DNA of 64,000 bases, taken from contig NZ_CP150276.1 of assembly GCF_037977235.1 (NCBI RefSeq), positions 3,968,001-4,032,000 on the forward strand. Reading direction: 5' to 3'. The notes beneath the pieces were generated by a model. That model saw only the letters and a list, made by a program, of their open reading frames with translations, was not told the DNA's origin and made no database searches. Shown here one piece after another: positions 7,566 through 17,111 of this stretch. Origin of the DNA: Paenibacillus sp. FSL K6-0276 (GTDB lineage: Bacteria > Bacillota > Bacilli > Paenibacillales > Paenibacillaceae). Positions within the stretch are counted from its first letter, which is position 1, and each line of letters starts with the position of its first letter. The position numbers and the translations under genes were made by a program.

Positions 7566-10500
7566 TCAAAAAAGCGAAACAGGAATGATCTTTCTTCCTC
7601 CCTTGACTAGGGTGGACTCTAGCATGTCCCCTTTGACACCTCCGAAATAGAGTTGCCAGTACACACCAAAGCGAACGCTGACGTCATTCTTCACTAGCTC
7701 CGGTGGTGTAACAATTAGCCACTGAAATTTGAGAGCCTTAGAAATTTCAAATACGGGGTCAAGCACGTTATTGGAAACCATTTCTCCGAAAGGATTGTCA
7801 TATAAAAAGACCGTCCACCCTTTGTTCTCACGATTTACACGTTTATGCGTCATGATCATCATTGCTACCAGCAGCTGTACAGATTGGCGCTGTCCACCAC
7901 TGCCGACAGCCTCATCCAGCGCACCGCGATTGATGATCTCCCAGTCCGAATAATGATAATCTTCCGGAGAGGCGTAGAGGAAGTAATTTTCCGTTACCGG
8001 TTTATATACTTGAAGAATCGGGAAGCGATTCTGAAGCGCTGCATAGACGATTCGTCCATCATTAATAACCTCTTTGATTACCAATGCTGGCACTTGTTCA
8101 ATCTTTGGATATTTTGAGAGCAATTCATGGATACACCGATTGAAATAGTCGCTCACCATCGGCTCTACCTCATCGCTTGTTCTTGGTACATTGATATTCT
8201 TGTAATTCAGGCGTACCAACGGGAAGGCATAATTATTCTCGTTATGAATAATCATCCGACGTTCCATTCGCTTCATAATATCAATGATTTGTACTACACG
8301 ATAAGAAGCCCGAGCTACCCACATCTTGCGGGACAGATCCATATCCTCCTTATCGCTTTGAATGCTCTCAATCTGATCCCGTGAACTACGTAACATCGAA
8401 TCTAGGACTTGCTGAGCAATAGCAAAGTTATCCCAATGAACCGTATTTAAACGATCTAGAATCTTGGTCTCCAGTTCAGAATTCCGTTCGTTCTTGGCAA
8501 GTTTTCCGGTTAATGAATTTTTCTCTTCCTTCACTTTTCTGGAGACCTCGTCCCGTCTAACCCAGCTATCCTTAATGCGTAGAAGCCAATCAGCAACAAG
8601 AGACTCGCAGCTTTCTCTTACGCTCAGCATTAATTCTTCTGGCACAGTCCGTAGATTAACCCGATCCTCAATATGTGCGTTCATAATCTTGATCTGATTG
8701 GATAACGTCTGAAGGAGCGCATCCATTCGTTCCAAAGATCGTTTACACTGGTTAAGCATGATCTCATTCTCTTGGAAACGCTCCTGAATGTCTGCCTCTT
8801 TTTGCTCCAGCGCTTCATTCCAAATCTCTACGGCACGCTCGTGTTTCTCTTTGATTCCTTTTTCTACTTTTCGCAGTTCCTTCTGCAAATTCTCCAATTC
8901 GGTCTGGCAGCGGATGAAAGAGTCGTGAACCATCTGGTAATCTTCTTCTAACGAAGCCGTTTCCGACTTTTGGCGATTTCTTGCAGCCATAATGGAGTCG
9001 GCCGATTCCGTAGGTTCTGTCACCTTCCACCAGTTCACATCGACTTGATTCAGACTGGATTCAAGCTCAGCCAGATTCTCACTTGCCGCTTTAATCTGTG
9101 TAGCCCTTGTCCGAACTTCTAACTCATTCTCGGTTAGCGATTGCTGCAGACTTTCAACGGTACTGAGCTGCTGCAAGAGAAGATTCTGCTCTACTGGATC
9201 TACAGGTGTGGCTTCCATATCATCCGAAAGCTGGTGATATGTCGGAAATACAATCTCGGGAAACCAATGTTGCAGTCTAGGAAATAGTGCGTATTTGGCA
9301 TCTCCCGTCCATTTCTCACGCTCTCCGCTAAGGCTTACCATCTGCGCTTCAAGATGTTCGAGTTGCTGGTCTTTACTCGTTAACTCCTTGCTCACCAGGC
9401 TCTTACGTTCAGTATACTTTTTCTTCTCCTTTTGATCCTGCTCATGCTTCTTCGTACGTTCAATCCAGGCTTGCAGCGCTACAGCTCTCTGCTCATGCTC
9501 TGCATTAAGAGCCTTATTCTCGGAGAGCTCCCGACCGATTCGAGTAAGCGTTCCCTCATTCTCATCCATCTCGTTGCTTAGATTGATAATGCTCTGCTGA
9601 AGTTCATTCTGCAGTTTAATAAGAGCATCCCGTTTCGCTGTAATCGTCTTGGTGTTCTCCGTTTGGTATAACCGCTCATATTCCTGACGCACAGATTTCA
9701 ACTTCGATAAATAGGCTTCAGCATCCTGCAGCACCTGTTCTTGCTCCTTGAGCTTCGTCTGAATACCGCTTTTAAAAACTAAGAAACGATCTGGCTGCAG
9801 TACCATTTGTGGCCCTTGGTTAGCTAAAAGCTTAAAAGATACTGGATCTGAAGCTACCATCTCTTCACGGATAAAGATCGGCACCGCTGATTTCAGCAGT
9901 GTGTCCTTCAGCAAATCCGGTTTGATTTTATCAGCTTCGCGCCGGGTAACAATCAGACTATAAGGAAGGAGTGGATGGTGCTCTAGTTCTTCCTCACGTT
10001 CAAGGTATGGACGATCATTTAAATAGGAACTGCCCGGTGTAGATTGAATCTTGAGCGAATCGAGTGTATCTTTGACCGCGAGAATATCTGAATTCGGCAG
10101 CCAGTAGGATTGGTTTTGAAGTTCCACGTCCATAAGCTGATTGTAGTAATCTCGTCTGGAACGTTTTGTCTGCTGCTCCACTTCATCCATTTTTCGGATA
10201 AATCGTAGTTGAATCGTATCCTGCTCTTCAAAAAGGCCAGTAGCTCCCAAACGATTATGTTCATCAAACATTTCCAGCAGAACAACAATCTGTGACCATA
10301 ATTGTGATTCTTTATAGGTCTGCGAATCAAGCAGTGCCCCGAGCTCGTCTACCTCTCGTTCATAAGAGCGATGTTTCTCGCTGAGCTCGGCATGATTCTT
10401 ATGCAGTGCCAGCTTTTGGTTCTCTGCCTCTTTATGCTGTTCCTCTAGCACTTCCATATCCAGAAGTATCGTTTTGGCAGCTGAAATCGTACGTTGAAGC

Positions 10501-12047
10501 GCCGCCACCGGAGCATGTGCAGCTTCCTGACCATGCTGAGCTGCGAATGTTCCGAGTTCTTCTGTATATTGACGGATCGATAACGTCAATTCATTAATCT
10601 GGATATCCAGACCTGCTAACTCCAACAGGAAGCTCTCCCGCTCCTTGCGCAGACCTTTTTCTTCAGTCGTCAGTGCTCGCTCCGCTGTTCCAAATCCTCT
10701 GATCGTTTGTTGCCAGAGGCTAGACACCACATCCCATTGTTTACGAAGCTTATCTTTAGCAGTCTGAATGACCTCTTGACGTTCTTTCATCTCCAGAGAT
10801 CCTTCGATCGCTTGAATTTCTTTCTGCCATTGCTCAATTTGTCGTGTGTGGAGCATACGTTTAGCTAAGAAATGAGCCACTTCAAGCTTTTTCTCCTGAG
10901 TCTTGGAATCGTCCAGCCGTCCACGTGCACGTCTCTGATCATCACTAAGCTTTTTGAACTCTTCTTGTTTCAGTTCCATTTCTTCCTTGCTGCGCAAATA
11001 CTTTAGATTGTCCGTCTCAAATCGCAATTGCTTCGCATCCTGATAACGACCAGCCAGTTCATTACCAACCTTACTTCGCTCTTCTTCCGCATTTCTCTGT
11101 TCTTCATGAATAACCGTATAGATCTGACGTCCACGAAGTTCAGTTTCTTGAACAACACTCTCTGCCTCTACTCCTAGCTTCACCAGCTCGTATAAAGGTG
11201 CAGCCATGCCAAGAAACTCTGTGTAGACTTGTTCCCGCTGTTCAAGCATCGGTAGGCGTTGAGCTACTGTCGCCGTGTCAATAAACATCCGCTGCAGCGT
11301 ATTGTCTTCTTCTCTCAGTCCCTCATTCAGACTGGAGCCTATCTCAGGGATAATTAGCTTTTCGAATAAGTTATGGTTGGTAAAAGCATCATTCTTTTTA
11401 AAATAACCTTTGATACCGCCCTCTTCCCCATTGATCCGTCGCATATTGCGCCACTCGGCGATATGGATATCTCGAGTAGCCAGGAAATCATAATATCTTT
11501 TTAAATCCGAGCTATGGCTACCGAAAGGTACAATTTCCCCCCGCCGATCTCGCACAAATTGCTGGATCGTTTCAAAACTCGTAGGTTCAGCAGTCTCTTC
11601 ATCAAAGAGTGGCAACGTCGAAAGGGTAAGTTCAGACGCTTCGCCATAATCTGTAAGTGCGTACAGTAGGTAATCCACTTTAATATCCTGTTGATCCAGC
11701 GAGTTATGTGCCGTCATAGCAATACCAGTCGTCATATACTCATTACGCTCACTATTATCGAGGTGCCATTCGATAGCTACGTGAAAGGTGTAAGGTTTAA
11801 GTTGTTTTTTATGGTTATGGAAAAAAGCTTCAACCTGGTTCTCACTGTCTTTTCCCCATGGCGTTTTGGGCATTAATAACTGAAATATGGATTGCAGGAG
11901 TACGCCCTTCCCACCACCATTCATAAGCGTAATTAGCGTATTAGCCGGCCCTTCTTCGTTGCAGAGGTCCAGAATCATATCATCATATTTCTTGAGCATT
12001 TTCTCGTATTTAAGTCCTGTAATTCGTATGCGTTCAATCCGCGGCAT
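7566..12047 (-). CDS. MukB/JetC-like SMC ATPase
   Basis: About 1,493 aa. An ATPase head is split between the two ends of long coiled coil. The N-terminal head has an atypical Walker A, MNGGGKGVLLQ, in which Gly follows the catalytic Lys instead of Ser/Thr. Heptad-rich segments run through roughly residues 300-560 and 780-1250. A non-coiled part around 640-780 is the likely hinge. The C-terminal head has the signature GSGGQRQSV, a Walker B-like FLYDNPFGEM (Asn in place of the usual Glu) and the following QWLIVTPPE, which recalls MukB. It would load on DNA with the two upstream gene products. The ATG at 12047 overlaps the previous gene by 14 bp, implying translational coupling; a GTG at 12056 is an alternative. 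Confidence 0.8.
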   Translation of the reverse strand: MPRIERIRITGLKYEKMLKKYDDMILDLCNEEGPANTLITLMNGGGKGVLLQSIFQLLMPKTPWGKDSENQVEAFFHNHKKQLKPYTFHVAIEWHLDNSERNEYMTTGIAMTAHNSLDQQDIKVDYLLYALTDYGEASELTLSTLPLFDEETAEPTSFETIQQFVRDRRGEIVPFGSHSSDLKRYYDFLATRDIHIAEWRNMRRINGEEGGIKGYFKKNDAFTNHNLFEKLIIPEIGSSLNEGLREEDNTLQRMFIDTATVAQRLPMLEQREQVYTEFLGMAAPLYELVKLGVEAESVVQETELRGRQIYTVIHEEQRNAEEERSKVGNELAGRYQDAKQLRFETDNLKYLRSKEEMELKQEEFKKLSDDQRRARGRLDDSKTQEKKLEVAHFLAKRMLHTRQIEQWQKEIQAIEGSLEMKERQEVIQTAKDKLRKQWDVVSSLWQQTIRGFGTAERALTTEEKGLRKERESFLLELAGLDIQINELTLSIRQYTEELGTFAAQHGQEAAHAPVAALQRTISAAKTILLDMEVLEEQHKEAENQKLALHKNHAELSEKHRSYEREVDELGALLDSQTYKESQLWSQIVVLLEMFDEHNRLGATGLFEEQDTIQLRFIRKMDEVEQQTKRSRRDYYNQLMDVELQNQSYWLPNSDILAVKDTLDSLKIQSTPGSSYLNDRPYLEREEELEHHPLLPYSLIVTRREADKIKPDLLKDTLLKSAVPIFIREEMVASDPVSFKLLANQGPQMVLQPDRFLVFKSGIQTKLKEQEQVLQDAEAYLSKLKSVRQEYERLYQTENTKTITAKRDALIKLQNELQQSIINLSNEMDENEGTLTRIGRELSENKALNAEHEQRAVALQAWIERTKKHEQDQKEKKKYTERKSLVSKELTSKDQQLEHLEAQMVSLSGEREKWTGDAKYALFPRLQHWFPEIVFPTYHQLSDDMEATPVDPVEQNLLLQQLSTVESLQQSLTENELEVRTRATQIKAASENLAELESSLNQVDVNWWKVTEPTESADSIMAARNRQKSETASLEEDYQMVHDSFIRCQTELENLQKELRKVEKGIKEKHERAVEIWNEALEQKEADIQERFQENEIMLNQCKRSLERMDALLQTLSNQIKIMNAHIEDRVNLRTVPEELMLSVRESCESLVADWLLRIKDSWVRRDEVSRKVKEEKNSLTGKLAKNERNSELETKILDRLNTVHWDNFAIAQQVLDSMLRSSRDQIESIQSDKEDMDLSRKMWVARASYRVVQIIDIMKRMERRMIIHNENNYAFPLVRLNYKNINVPRTSDEVEPMVSDYFNRCIHELLSKYPKIEQVPALVIKEVINDGRIVYAALQNRFPILQVYKPVTENYFLYASPEDYHYSDWEIINRGALDEAVGSGGQRQSVQLLVAMMIMTHKRVNRENKGWTVFLYDNPFGEMVSNNVLDPVFEISKALKFQWLIVTPPELVKNDVSVRFGVYWQLYFGGVKGDMLESTLVKGGRKIIPVSLF

Positions 12048-12792
12048 TAGTAGCACCGTCTTTCTCAGCTAAAGTTCGTCCGATGAGATTCTTTAATTCC
12101 TGATACCGGTCGACATCATGATATAAATACCGCATTCTCTCATAAAGCTCTTCCCGCGGGAATATCCGCTTCTCTGACTCCGAGATGAACACGAGTTTCT
12201 CCTCTTCCAGGAGCTTCATGCCTTCATGAATCAGCCCAATTCGTGAGCCTGCACCTCTTGTTAGAAGATCGCTCTCTTCCTGACTCTTAGTTTGCATATA
12301 GAGATTAGTCCACACCTTCGACATCGCTTGGATATCCAACCGCCACTGCTGGCTAAACCGGCCTTCATCATCCATCTGCATCCACGCTTGAAAAAGTGAA
12401 GACACCTGATCAGATATCTGTATATAGGACATACTGTCCTGCCCGGACTTAAAGTGAGTCTCGTCCTGATCCATCTCAGCCAAAAAAACAAGGATGATGA
12501 TATTAATGATATGTAAATGAGTTTTGCGCTCAATTCGTGAATATTTATTCTTCAACTGAGTAAAGTTGCTGGCGAACACTGACCCGAGTGGATTGACGAG
12601 CAGATGGAGGCGGTGTCCGGAATTCATCACTCGGCAGCCTGCTTCCTTAGCAACATATTCAAGCGCATCATAGGTTCCTGTATCCTGAAGGCATTCAGCA
12701 GCCGCGGGATCATCGAGAGGGATTACCTTTTTACGGAGTAATTCAAAAAATAGCCGTGAAGCTTGCTGTACCTGTTCTAATGTATAACTCAT
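12034..12792 (-). CDS. Small winged-helix (KITE, MukE/JetB-like) subunit
   Basis: The 252-aa, mostly alpha-helical protein lies between the kleisin-like and SMC-like genes, 12 bp after the former and overlapping the latter. Size and position correspond to MukE/MksE/JetB. It includes HRLHLLVNPLGSVFASN and a C-terminal winged-helix-like region with GMKLLEEEKLVFISESEKRIF. I recall a domain of unknown function (DUF6063) describing such Bacillales proteins, but could not verify that. The inferred role is to bind the kleisin and DNA in an SMC complex. Confidence 0.65.
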   Translation of the reverse strand: MSYTLEQVQQASRLFFELLRKKVIPLDDPAAAECLQDTGTYDALEYVAKEAGCRVMNSGHRLHLLVNPLGSVFASNFTQLKNKYSRIERKTHLHIINIIILVFLAEMDQDETHFKSGQDSMSYIQISDQVSSLFQAWMQMDDEGRFSQQWRLDIQAMSKVWTNLYMQTKSQEESDLLTRGAGSRIGLIHEGMKLLEEEKLVFISESEKRIFPREELYERMRYLYHDVDRYQELKNLIGRTLAEKDGATNAAD

Positions 12793-12804
12793 GTTAGTAA
12801 CTTC

Positions 12805-14310
12805 TCACCTCTCCACGATCGTAATAGTAAATGGACTCATATCCAAGCCAGCGCACCGTACCCTTGAGGCTGGTTCTGGAGCAATGCTCGTCCGCAGTAC
12901 CTTGCCGCGCAAGCTGTCCAGTTGAGGCTCACCCGCAAGTACATACCGGATTAGCAACTGACATTCATCAGATCCGTTGCTGTTCTCTGGAGCCTGTTCT
13001 TGTACAGTAATCTCTGAATGAAAAAACTGCACCCATAGATCAATAGCATCCGGTGTGCGTGCCCATCTGGTTAGTTCTTCAGCGGAAAAAGCCTCCGCAG
13101 TAAACGTAAAGCTTCCTCGCTGAACAAGCGAATGGAACACAGGCTTCCAAAGTTCAACGACTTCCGCCCACGGGATCCCTTTAGGAATATATTGAACGAT
13201 CTCAGTATTTATCTCATCATCAAGTTCATCCATCACAACATCCGGGATAAAGCCAACCTCTTGCTCCTCCCAAGCCCAGGGAAGTGGATAAACAAAATCC
13301 TGATTCGGAGCGAACAATCCGCTGAGTAGCAGTTCAAGGCTGTCGCCGCTTGGCAGCCCCTCTTCTTTAACCCATTCCTCCCAGATATGAGTACGGAAGT
13401 TAAAGCCGGCAGCTCCCCAGAATAATTCAGGGAAGTTCAATCTTAAATTAGTCTCCACCTCAAAAATGTTCAAGACTATCTCGGCCAGCTCATCGTGTAC
13501 ACGCCTAGAGAGCTCAACTCGTTCGGAAAGAATACGAATCTCATTGAAGTCGATCACATCTTTCTCGTCATTGGCTAGCCGGGCCAGAGAACGATGAATA
13601 TTATCAAAATGCTTGCGTTCTTCATCGAACTGCTGATGAATTTCTTCGAGTCGCTGATGCCGAGCCACTCCGAATTCACTAAAAATATGCTTCGGGTTGC
13701 GGCGTAGTGCATTCCGGTATTCCTGCTGTTGCTGAGTCATCTTCCGCACCCGGGAGATCAGTTCATTCACATCCTGAAGTGCCCGAGTTACACGTCCATG
13801 CTTAATATGCATCTGAATCTCGAGTAGCTTGATGCTGATCTGGAACTCTTCAATAATCTCATGGCTCATAAAAATGAGCTCCATTGCGTATTCGGAGAGG
13901 CGATAGATCGTTCTGCCACTCTCTTCCCAACTGCTGCGGGTCGCATCCTCGTCCACCGTGAAATACTTATATTTCTGCACGGACATTTGCCGGGCCGCAT
14001 CATCATAATAATTCGATTCGAAGTCCCCACCATTCCCGCTCCAGAGCAGGCCTTCCACCAAACGTCCTACCGATTCGGTAGTCCCGAGATTCGCGATATT
14101 AAAGCGTTCCAGCGCAGTCCAAGCCAGCGTTATAATATCTTCCTTGGATCTTCTCTCATTAGATTCTAGTTCCAGATAATAGACTTGCAACAAGATGCTT
14201 AAAGACACCATTTCTTTGTAAGGTTGAATTTCGCCAAGGTTCATGCCAGCCCCCAGATTCCATAGGGGATTCAATCGTTTGTTTCGTTCGCCAAAATCCG
14301 ACCAATTCAT
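12805..14310 (-). CDS. Kleisin-like subunit (MukF/JetA-like) of the SMC operon
   Basis: The 501-aa protein is first in the three-gene operon. The N-terminal ~170 residues look like a winged-helix/dimerisation region. Then come long helices (about 160-320) of the form seen at the kleisin neck: ELIFMSHEIIEEFQISIKLLE, HGRVTRALQDVNELISRVRKM, and a heptad-rich FDEERKHFDNIHRSLARL. The C-terminal half is mixed and would contact the ATPase head. The start chosen is ATG 14308-14310 behind GGTGAGGATGG; an in-frame ATG at 14352 has no ribosome binding site. Sequence similarity to MukF is not obvious by eye, so the assignment rests on architecture and gene order. Confidence 0.6.
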   Translation of the reverse strand: MNWSDFGERNKRLNPLWNLGAGMNLGEIQPYKEMVSLSILLQVYYLELESNERRSKEDIITLAWTALERFNIANLGTTESVGRLVEGLLWSGNGGDFESNYYDDAARQMSVQKYKYFTVDEDATRSSWEESGRTIYRLSEYAMELIFMSHEIIEEFQISIKLLEIQMHIKHGRVTRALQDVNELISRVRKMTQQQQEYRNALRRNPKHIFSEFGVARHQRLEEIHQQFDEERKHFDNIHRSLARLANDEKDVIDFNEIRILSERVELSRRVHDELAEIVLNIFEVETNLRLNFPELFWGAAGFNFRTHIWEEWVKEEGLPSGDSLELLLSGLFAPNQDFVYPLPWAWEEQEVGFIPDVVMDELDDEINTEIVQYIPKGIPWAEVVELWKPVFHSLVQRGSFTFTAEAFSAEELTRWARTPDAIDLWVQFFHSEITVQEQAPENSNGSDECQLLIRYVLAGEPQLDSLRGKVLRTSIAPEPASRVRCAGLDMSPFTITIVER

Positions 14311-14389
14311 CTTTCTGCCATCCTCACCAAATAAAATAAAACCCATATACATCCGTATAGGGTTCTGAAGTACGCGAATATATGTTTCT

Positions 14390-14395
14390 ATTATA
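14390..14395 (-). promoter_or_regulatory. -10 element of the SMC operon promoter
   Basis: TATAAT on the minus strand within GGATTGATATAATAGAAAC, about 80 bp upstream of the chosen start. No good -35 is visible 16-18 bp further up, so an activator or weak promoter is possible. Confidence 0.45.
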
Positions 14396-14458
14396 TCAAT
14401 CCTTCGAAGGTTATGCTATTTTTTGTTAAACAAAATAATAGCTTCTATCCATGTATTT

Positions 14459-15109
14459 CTACTCAGCAGAATCTGGAGTAAATGCCATACAATACTGCTC
14501 TAGTGCGCTGTTTGGTAAGGGTATCACCTTGACCGTGCGGAACTGATAATGCTCATAGATGGGTAGATTATTTGGCGTCTGTGTCTCTAATGTACATAGT
14601 GCATTCTTCTCGCGGCACTCGGCGAGCAGCGGCATCATAATCTTTGATACATACCTTGCCCACGGTAACGTTCTTGCACTACAAACATATCCAAATGCAT
14701 ATACTTCTGATCTCCAAACATCGATAACCATAAGGAGCTCATACTGCAAAATGGATAATCCTCGAATAAACCCTCGCACACCAATGATTCGGCAAATCGG
14801 TAAACACTTGAGAATCGCAAGGCCAATTTGTTTCATATAGTTGACGTTCGAAATCAATGTCCCCGTCTGACGCTCCGAATGGAACACCAAGGCGACAGCT
14901 TCATAATCTGTTGACGTCGTTAGTAAATCCGAATAAGGAAAGAGCATCTCAATATAGCGATGGAAAAAAATATTCAATACTCGGAGTCTGGTTGATTCAT
15001 CAGGCAAAATATGTTGATAAAGTGGATCATCCTTTGCGAAGGCTTCTGCCAGAACCCTGGCGGCTTTCGGAATGTCCTGCCGATGAATTTTAATTAATGT
15101 ACTACAAAT
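14459..15109 (-). pseudogene. GNAT acetyltransferase with two frameshifts
   Basis: The N-terminal part (KIHRQDIPKAARVLAEAF ... NVNYMKQIGLAIL) and the C-terminal part (YVSKIMMPLLAECREKNALC ... LPIYEHYQF) share one frame. The central part with the acetyl-CoA-binding motif (HLDMFVVQERYRGQG) lies in another frame between about 14,672 and 14,815. Restoring one base near 14,672 gives RGQG-YVSKIMMPLL, the usual order. Upstream coding extends to ATT at 15107-15109, behind GAGGTGG, with no ATG/GTG/TTG there, so the start codon may also be mutated. The gene could not make the normal product. Confidence 0.75.
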
Positions 15110-15205
15110 AGTTCCACCTCATTTAGTTACTTTCGCGATAGGCTGGGTTAGTGAACAAGACATCCAAGAATATTATAACTTGTGTAGTCAAGTCCACATG
15201 AACAT

Positions 15206-15233
15206 AAAAAAGCCAGCACCTTTAGGCACTGGC
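15206..15233 (-). terminator. Rho-independent terminator after the isochorismatase-fold gene
   Basis: On the minus strand: GCCAGTGCC-TAAA-GGTGCTGGC (nine pairs including two G-U) followed by six T. Confidence 0.88.
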
Positions 15234-15243
15234 CTCCGACATT

Positions 15244-15837
15244 CTATTTTATAGCCAATACTACTTCTTCCGTGGTCCGAATCTTGCCGATCCTAGGGAA
15301 AATGGTTTTACACACATAGTCATGCTCCTCTTTTGTAGAAGCAGTCATTGCATCTTCCACAAAAAACTGGTTGTAACCAAGCTGATAAGCTTCTCTAGCT
15401 GTCGTGTCTACACCGATTGATGTAGAAATACCACACAATACAATCGTATCTATACCACGGCGCCGTAACTGTAAATCAAGATCCGTTCCGAAGAATGCCC
15501 CCCACTGACGTTTAGATATCACATGTGCATTTTTGAAATGATCTAATTCCGGCACCAAGGTATCCCAGCCTTCAGGAAAGGATGCTGCATTCCTGTTCAA
15601 ATCTGTATGAGGTCTTAACATATCTTGTCCATCTAACGAGGATACTTTTACAAGTACTACAAATGCACCTTTTTCAGTGAAGGCTTGGACTAAACTGCTG
15701 CCTTTCTGAACTACCTGCGTACTTGAATGCGGAGCTTTATTCGGGCTGTGAACAATTCCATTTTGCAAGTCGATTACAACCAGTGCCGTTTTCTTTGTAT
15801 CAATACATTCAGTTTCTGATCTCTTTAAGTCTTCCAT
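15244..15837 (-). CDS. Isochorismatase-fold hydrolase lacking the catalytic cysteine
   Basis: The ~197-aa alpha/beta protein has [11 protein letters not shown] (catalytic Asp) and [16 protein letters not shown] (catalytic Lys). The position that carries the nucleophilic Cys in nicotinamidases and N-carbamoyl hydrolases reads [15 protein letters not shown], with Gly instead of Cys. Gly there also occurs in true isochorismatases such as EntB, which do not need the Cys, so the chemistry is unlikely to be amide hydrolysis. The ATG at 15837 follows GGGAGAG. The start overlaps the end of the upstream MFS gene by 29 bp, so the two were co-transcribed. Confidence 0.8.
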   Translation of the reverse strand: MEDLKRSETECIDTKKTALVVIDLQNGIVHSPNKAPHSSTQVVQKGSSLVQAFTEKGAFVVLVKVSSLDGQDMLRPHTDLNRNAASFPEGWDTLVPELDHFKNAHVISKRQWGAFFGTDLDLQLRRRGIDTIVLCGISTSIGVDTTAREAYQLGYNQFFVEDAMTASTKEEHDYVCKTIFPRIGKIRTTEEVVLAIK

Positions 15838-17038
15838 TGTCTTCTCTCCCATTTAAGCTTAGTTTTTTATACACTTTAAAATAAACCCAGCCTGCATTTA
15901 TCAATAACAAAACACTTGTAATAAAGAATATATCTCGGATCCCAAACCAGGCTGCCACTTGCCCACCTAGAACCGAACCCGTAAATGTGCCTAGATAACC
16001 TGCCGACATGTTAAAGCCAAATACTCTACCTGTAAGAGAATCCGGTGTGATTTTCTTAACGAGGATATTAATAGAAGGTATTAACCCACCTGCCGCTAAT
16101 CCTAGTAGAAAACGTAGACCCATTAACTGCCAAGGGTTCTGAACAATCGCTTGTGGGATGAATAGAAGTCCTGCAGCTATAAGCGCAACTAGTATAACTT
16201 TTTGAGCACCTATTCGGTCAGACAGCTTGCCAAGCCTTGGAGCAGCAATAATGTTAGCCAGCCCTGAAGCTGAGAATGTCATCCCTGCAAGCAGAGCCAC
16301 ATGACCAGCACTCTTGGATAGCTGAGTAACATATACCGTAATAATCGGTTCTACAGAGTATAAAGCAACAGTTAGAATAAAGAAGGTCACAAACAAGGTA
16401 AGCGTTAGGCTTTTCTCTGGAACACTGCTCCAGACCTCTTTGATACTAAGCGTCTTTTTATCTTCACGATGAAAAGATTCCTTCACGAACAAAGCAGTTG
16501 TAATGAAGGCAATCAGCATCAGTCCACCCGTAATAAAAAATGAACTTTGTAAACCCATGCTCTCTGCAATGAAACCACCAATCGTTGGGCCAAGCAAAGA
16601 TCCAGCAATACTAGCCGTTGAAAGGGTCCCTAAAGCATATCCTGCATGTTCCTTATCCGTCTGAGTTGCAATTAATGTTGTACAAGCTGTACTATAACCC
16701 GTAATCGTGCCCTGTAATAATCGAAGCGCAATTCATACATACACATTAGGTGCAAAACCCATACAGCTTATCACGATCGCCATTCCAAGACTTGCCCGCA
16801 AAAGCATTGGTTTCCGTCCGAACCTGTCTGCCGCCAGCCCCCAAATAGGTGAAAATATGGCTGAAACGATAAAGGTAATCCCAAAAGCAATGCCAGAAAA
16901 CTGAGCAACGGAATCGGGATTGTCAACGCCAAGATGCTTAATATAAAGCGGTAATACAGGCGCGATCTGGCTCATACCTACACCCGTTACAAACATACCA
17001 AACCAGCAAACGATTAAATTCCTCTTCCACATGGACAT
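15809..17038 (-). pseudogene. 12-helix MFS multidrug-efflux transporter with one in-frame stop
   Basis: The frame reads through as one ~409-residue MFS protein except for a single TGA at 16733-16735, in FAPNVYV-stop-IALRLLQGTITGY. Both sides continue the same domain: the N-terminal segment has SPIWGLAADRFGRKPML, the typical MFS loop 2-3 motif A, and the second part has LGPTIGGFIAES and KLSDRIGAQKV. It resembles MdtG/YqjV-type drug exporters. RBS GGAAGG precedes ATG 17038. The 101-aa N-terminal piece alone cannot transport; re-initiation downstream is unlikely to restore function. A recent nonsense mutation or a sequencing error are both possible. Confidence 0.85.
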
Positions 17039-17111
17039 AAAAAAGCCTTCCTTCTGCTAACAATAACAACCTCATATTAACAGTCAGATTGGCTCTATAC
17101 CATGCATTATT

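Noticed and set aside
8127..8384. Antisense open frames within the SMC, ABC and rbs genes
   Set aside because: They lack ribosome binding sites and domain similarity and simply mirror the codon pattern of the real genes.
7566..14310. Complete four-gene Wadjet (JetABCD) system
   Set aside because: No JetD-like nuclease gene lies on either side, and the motifs differ from typical JetC, so only a Wadjet/MukBEF-like relation is claimed.
14459..15109. GNAT gene as a fourth member of the SMC operon
   Set aside because: It is frameshifted twice and the SMC operon has its own -10 element and ribosome binding site after it.
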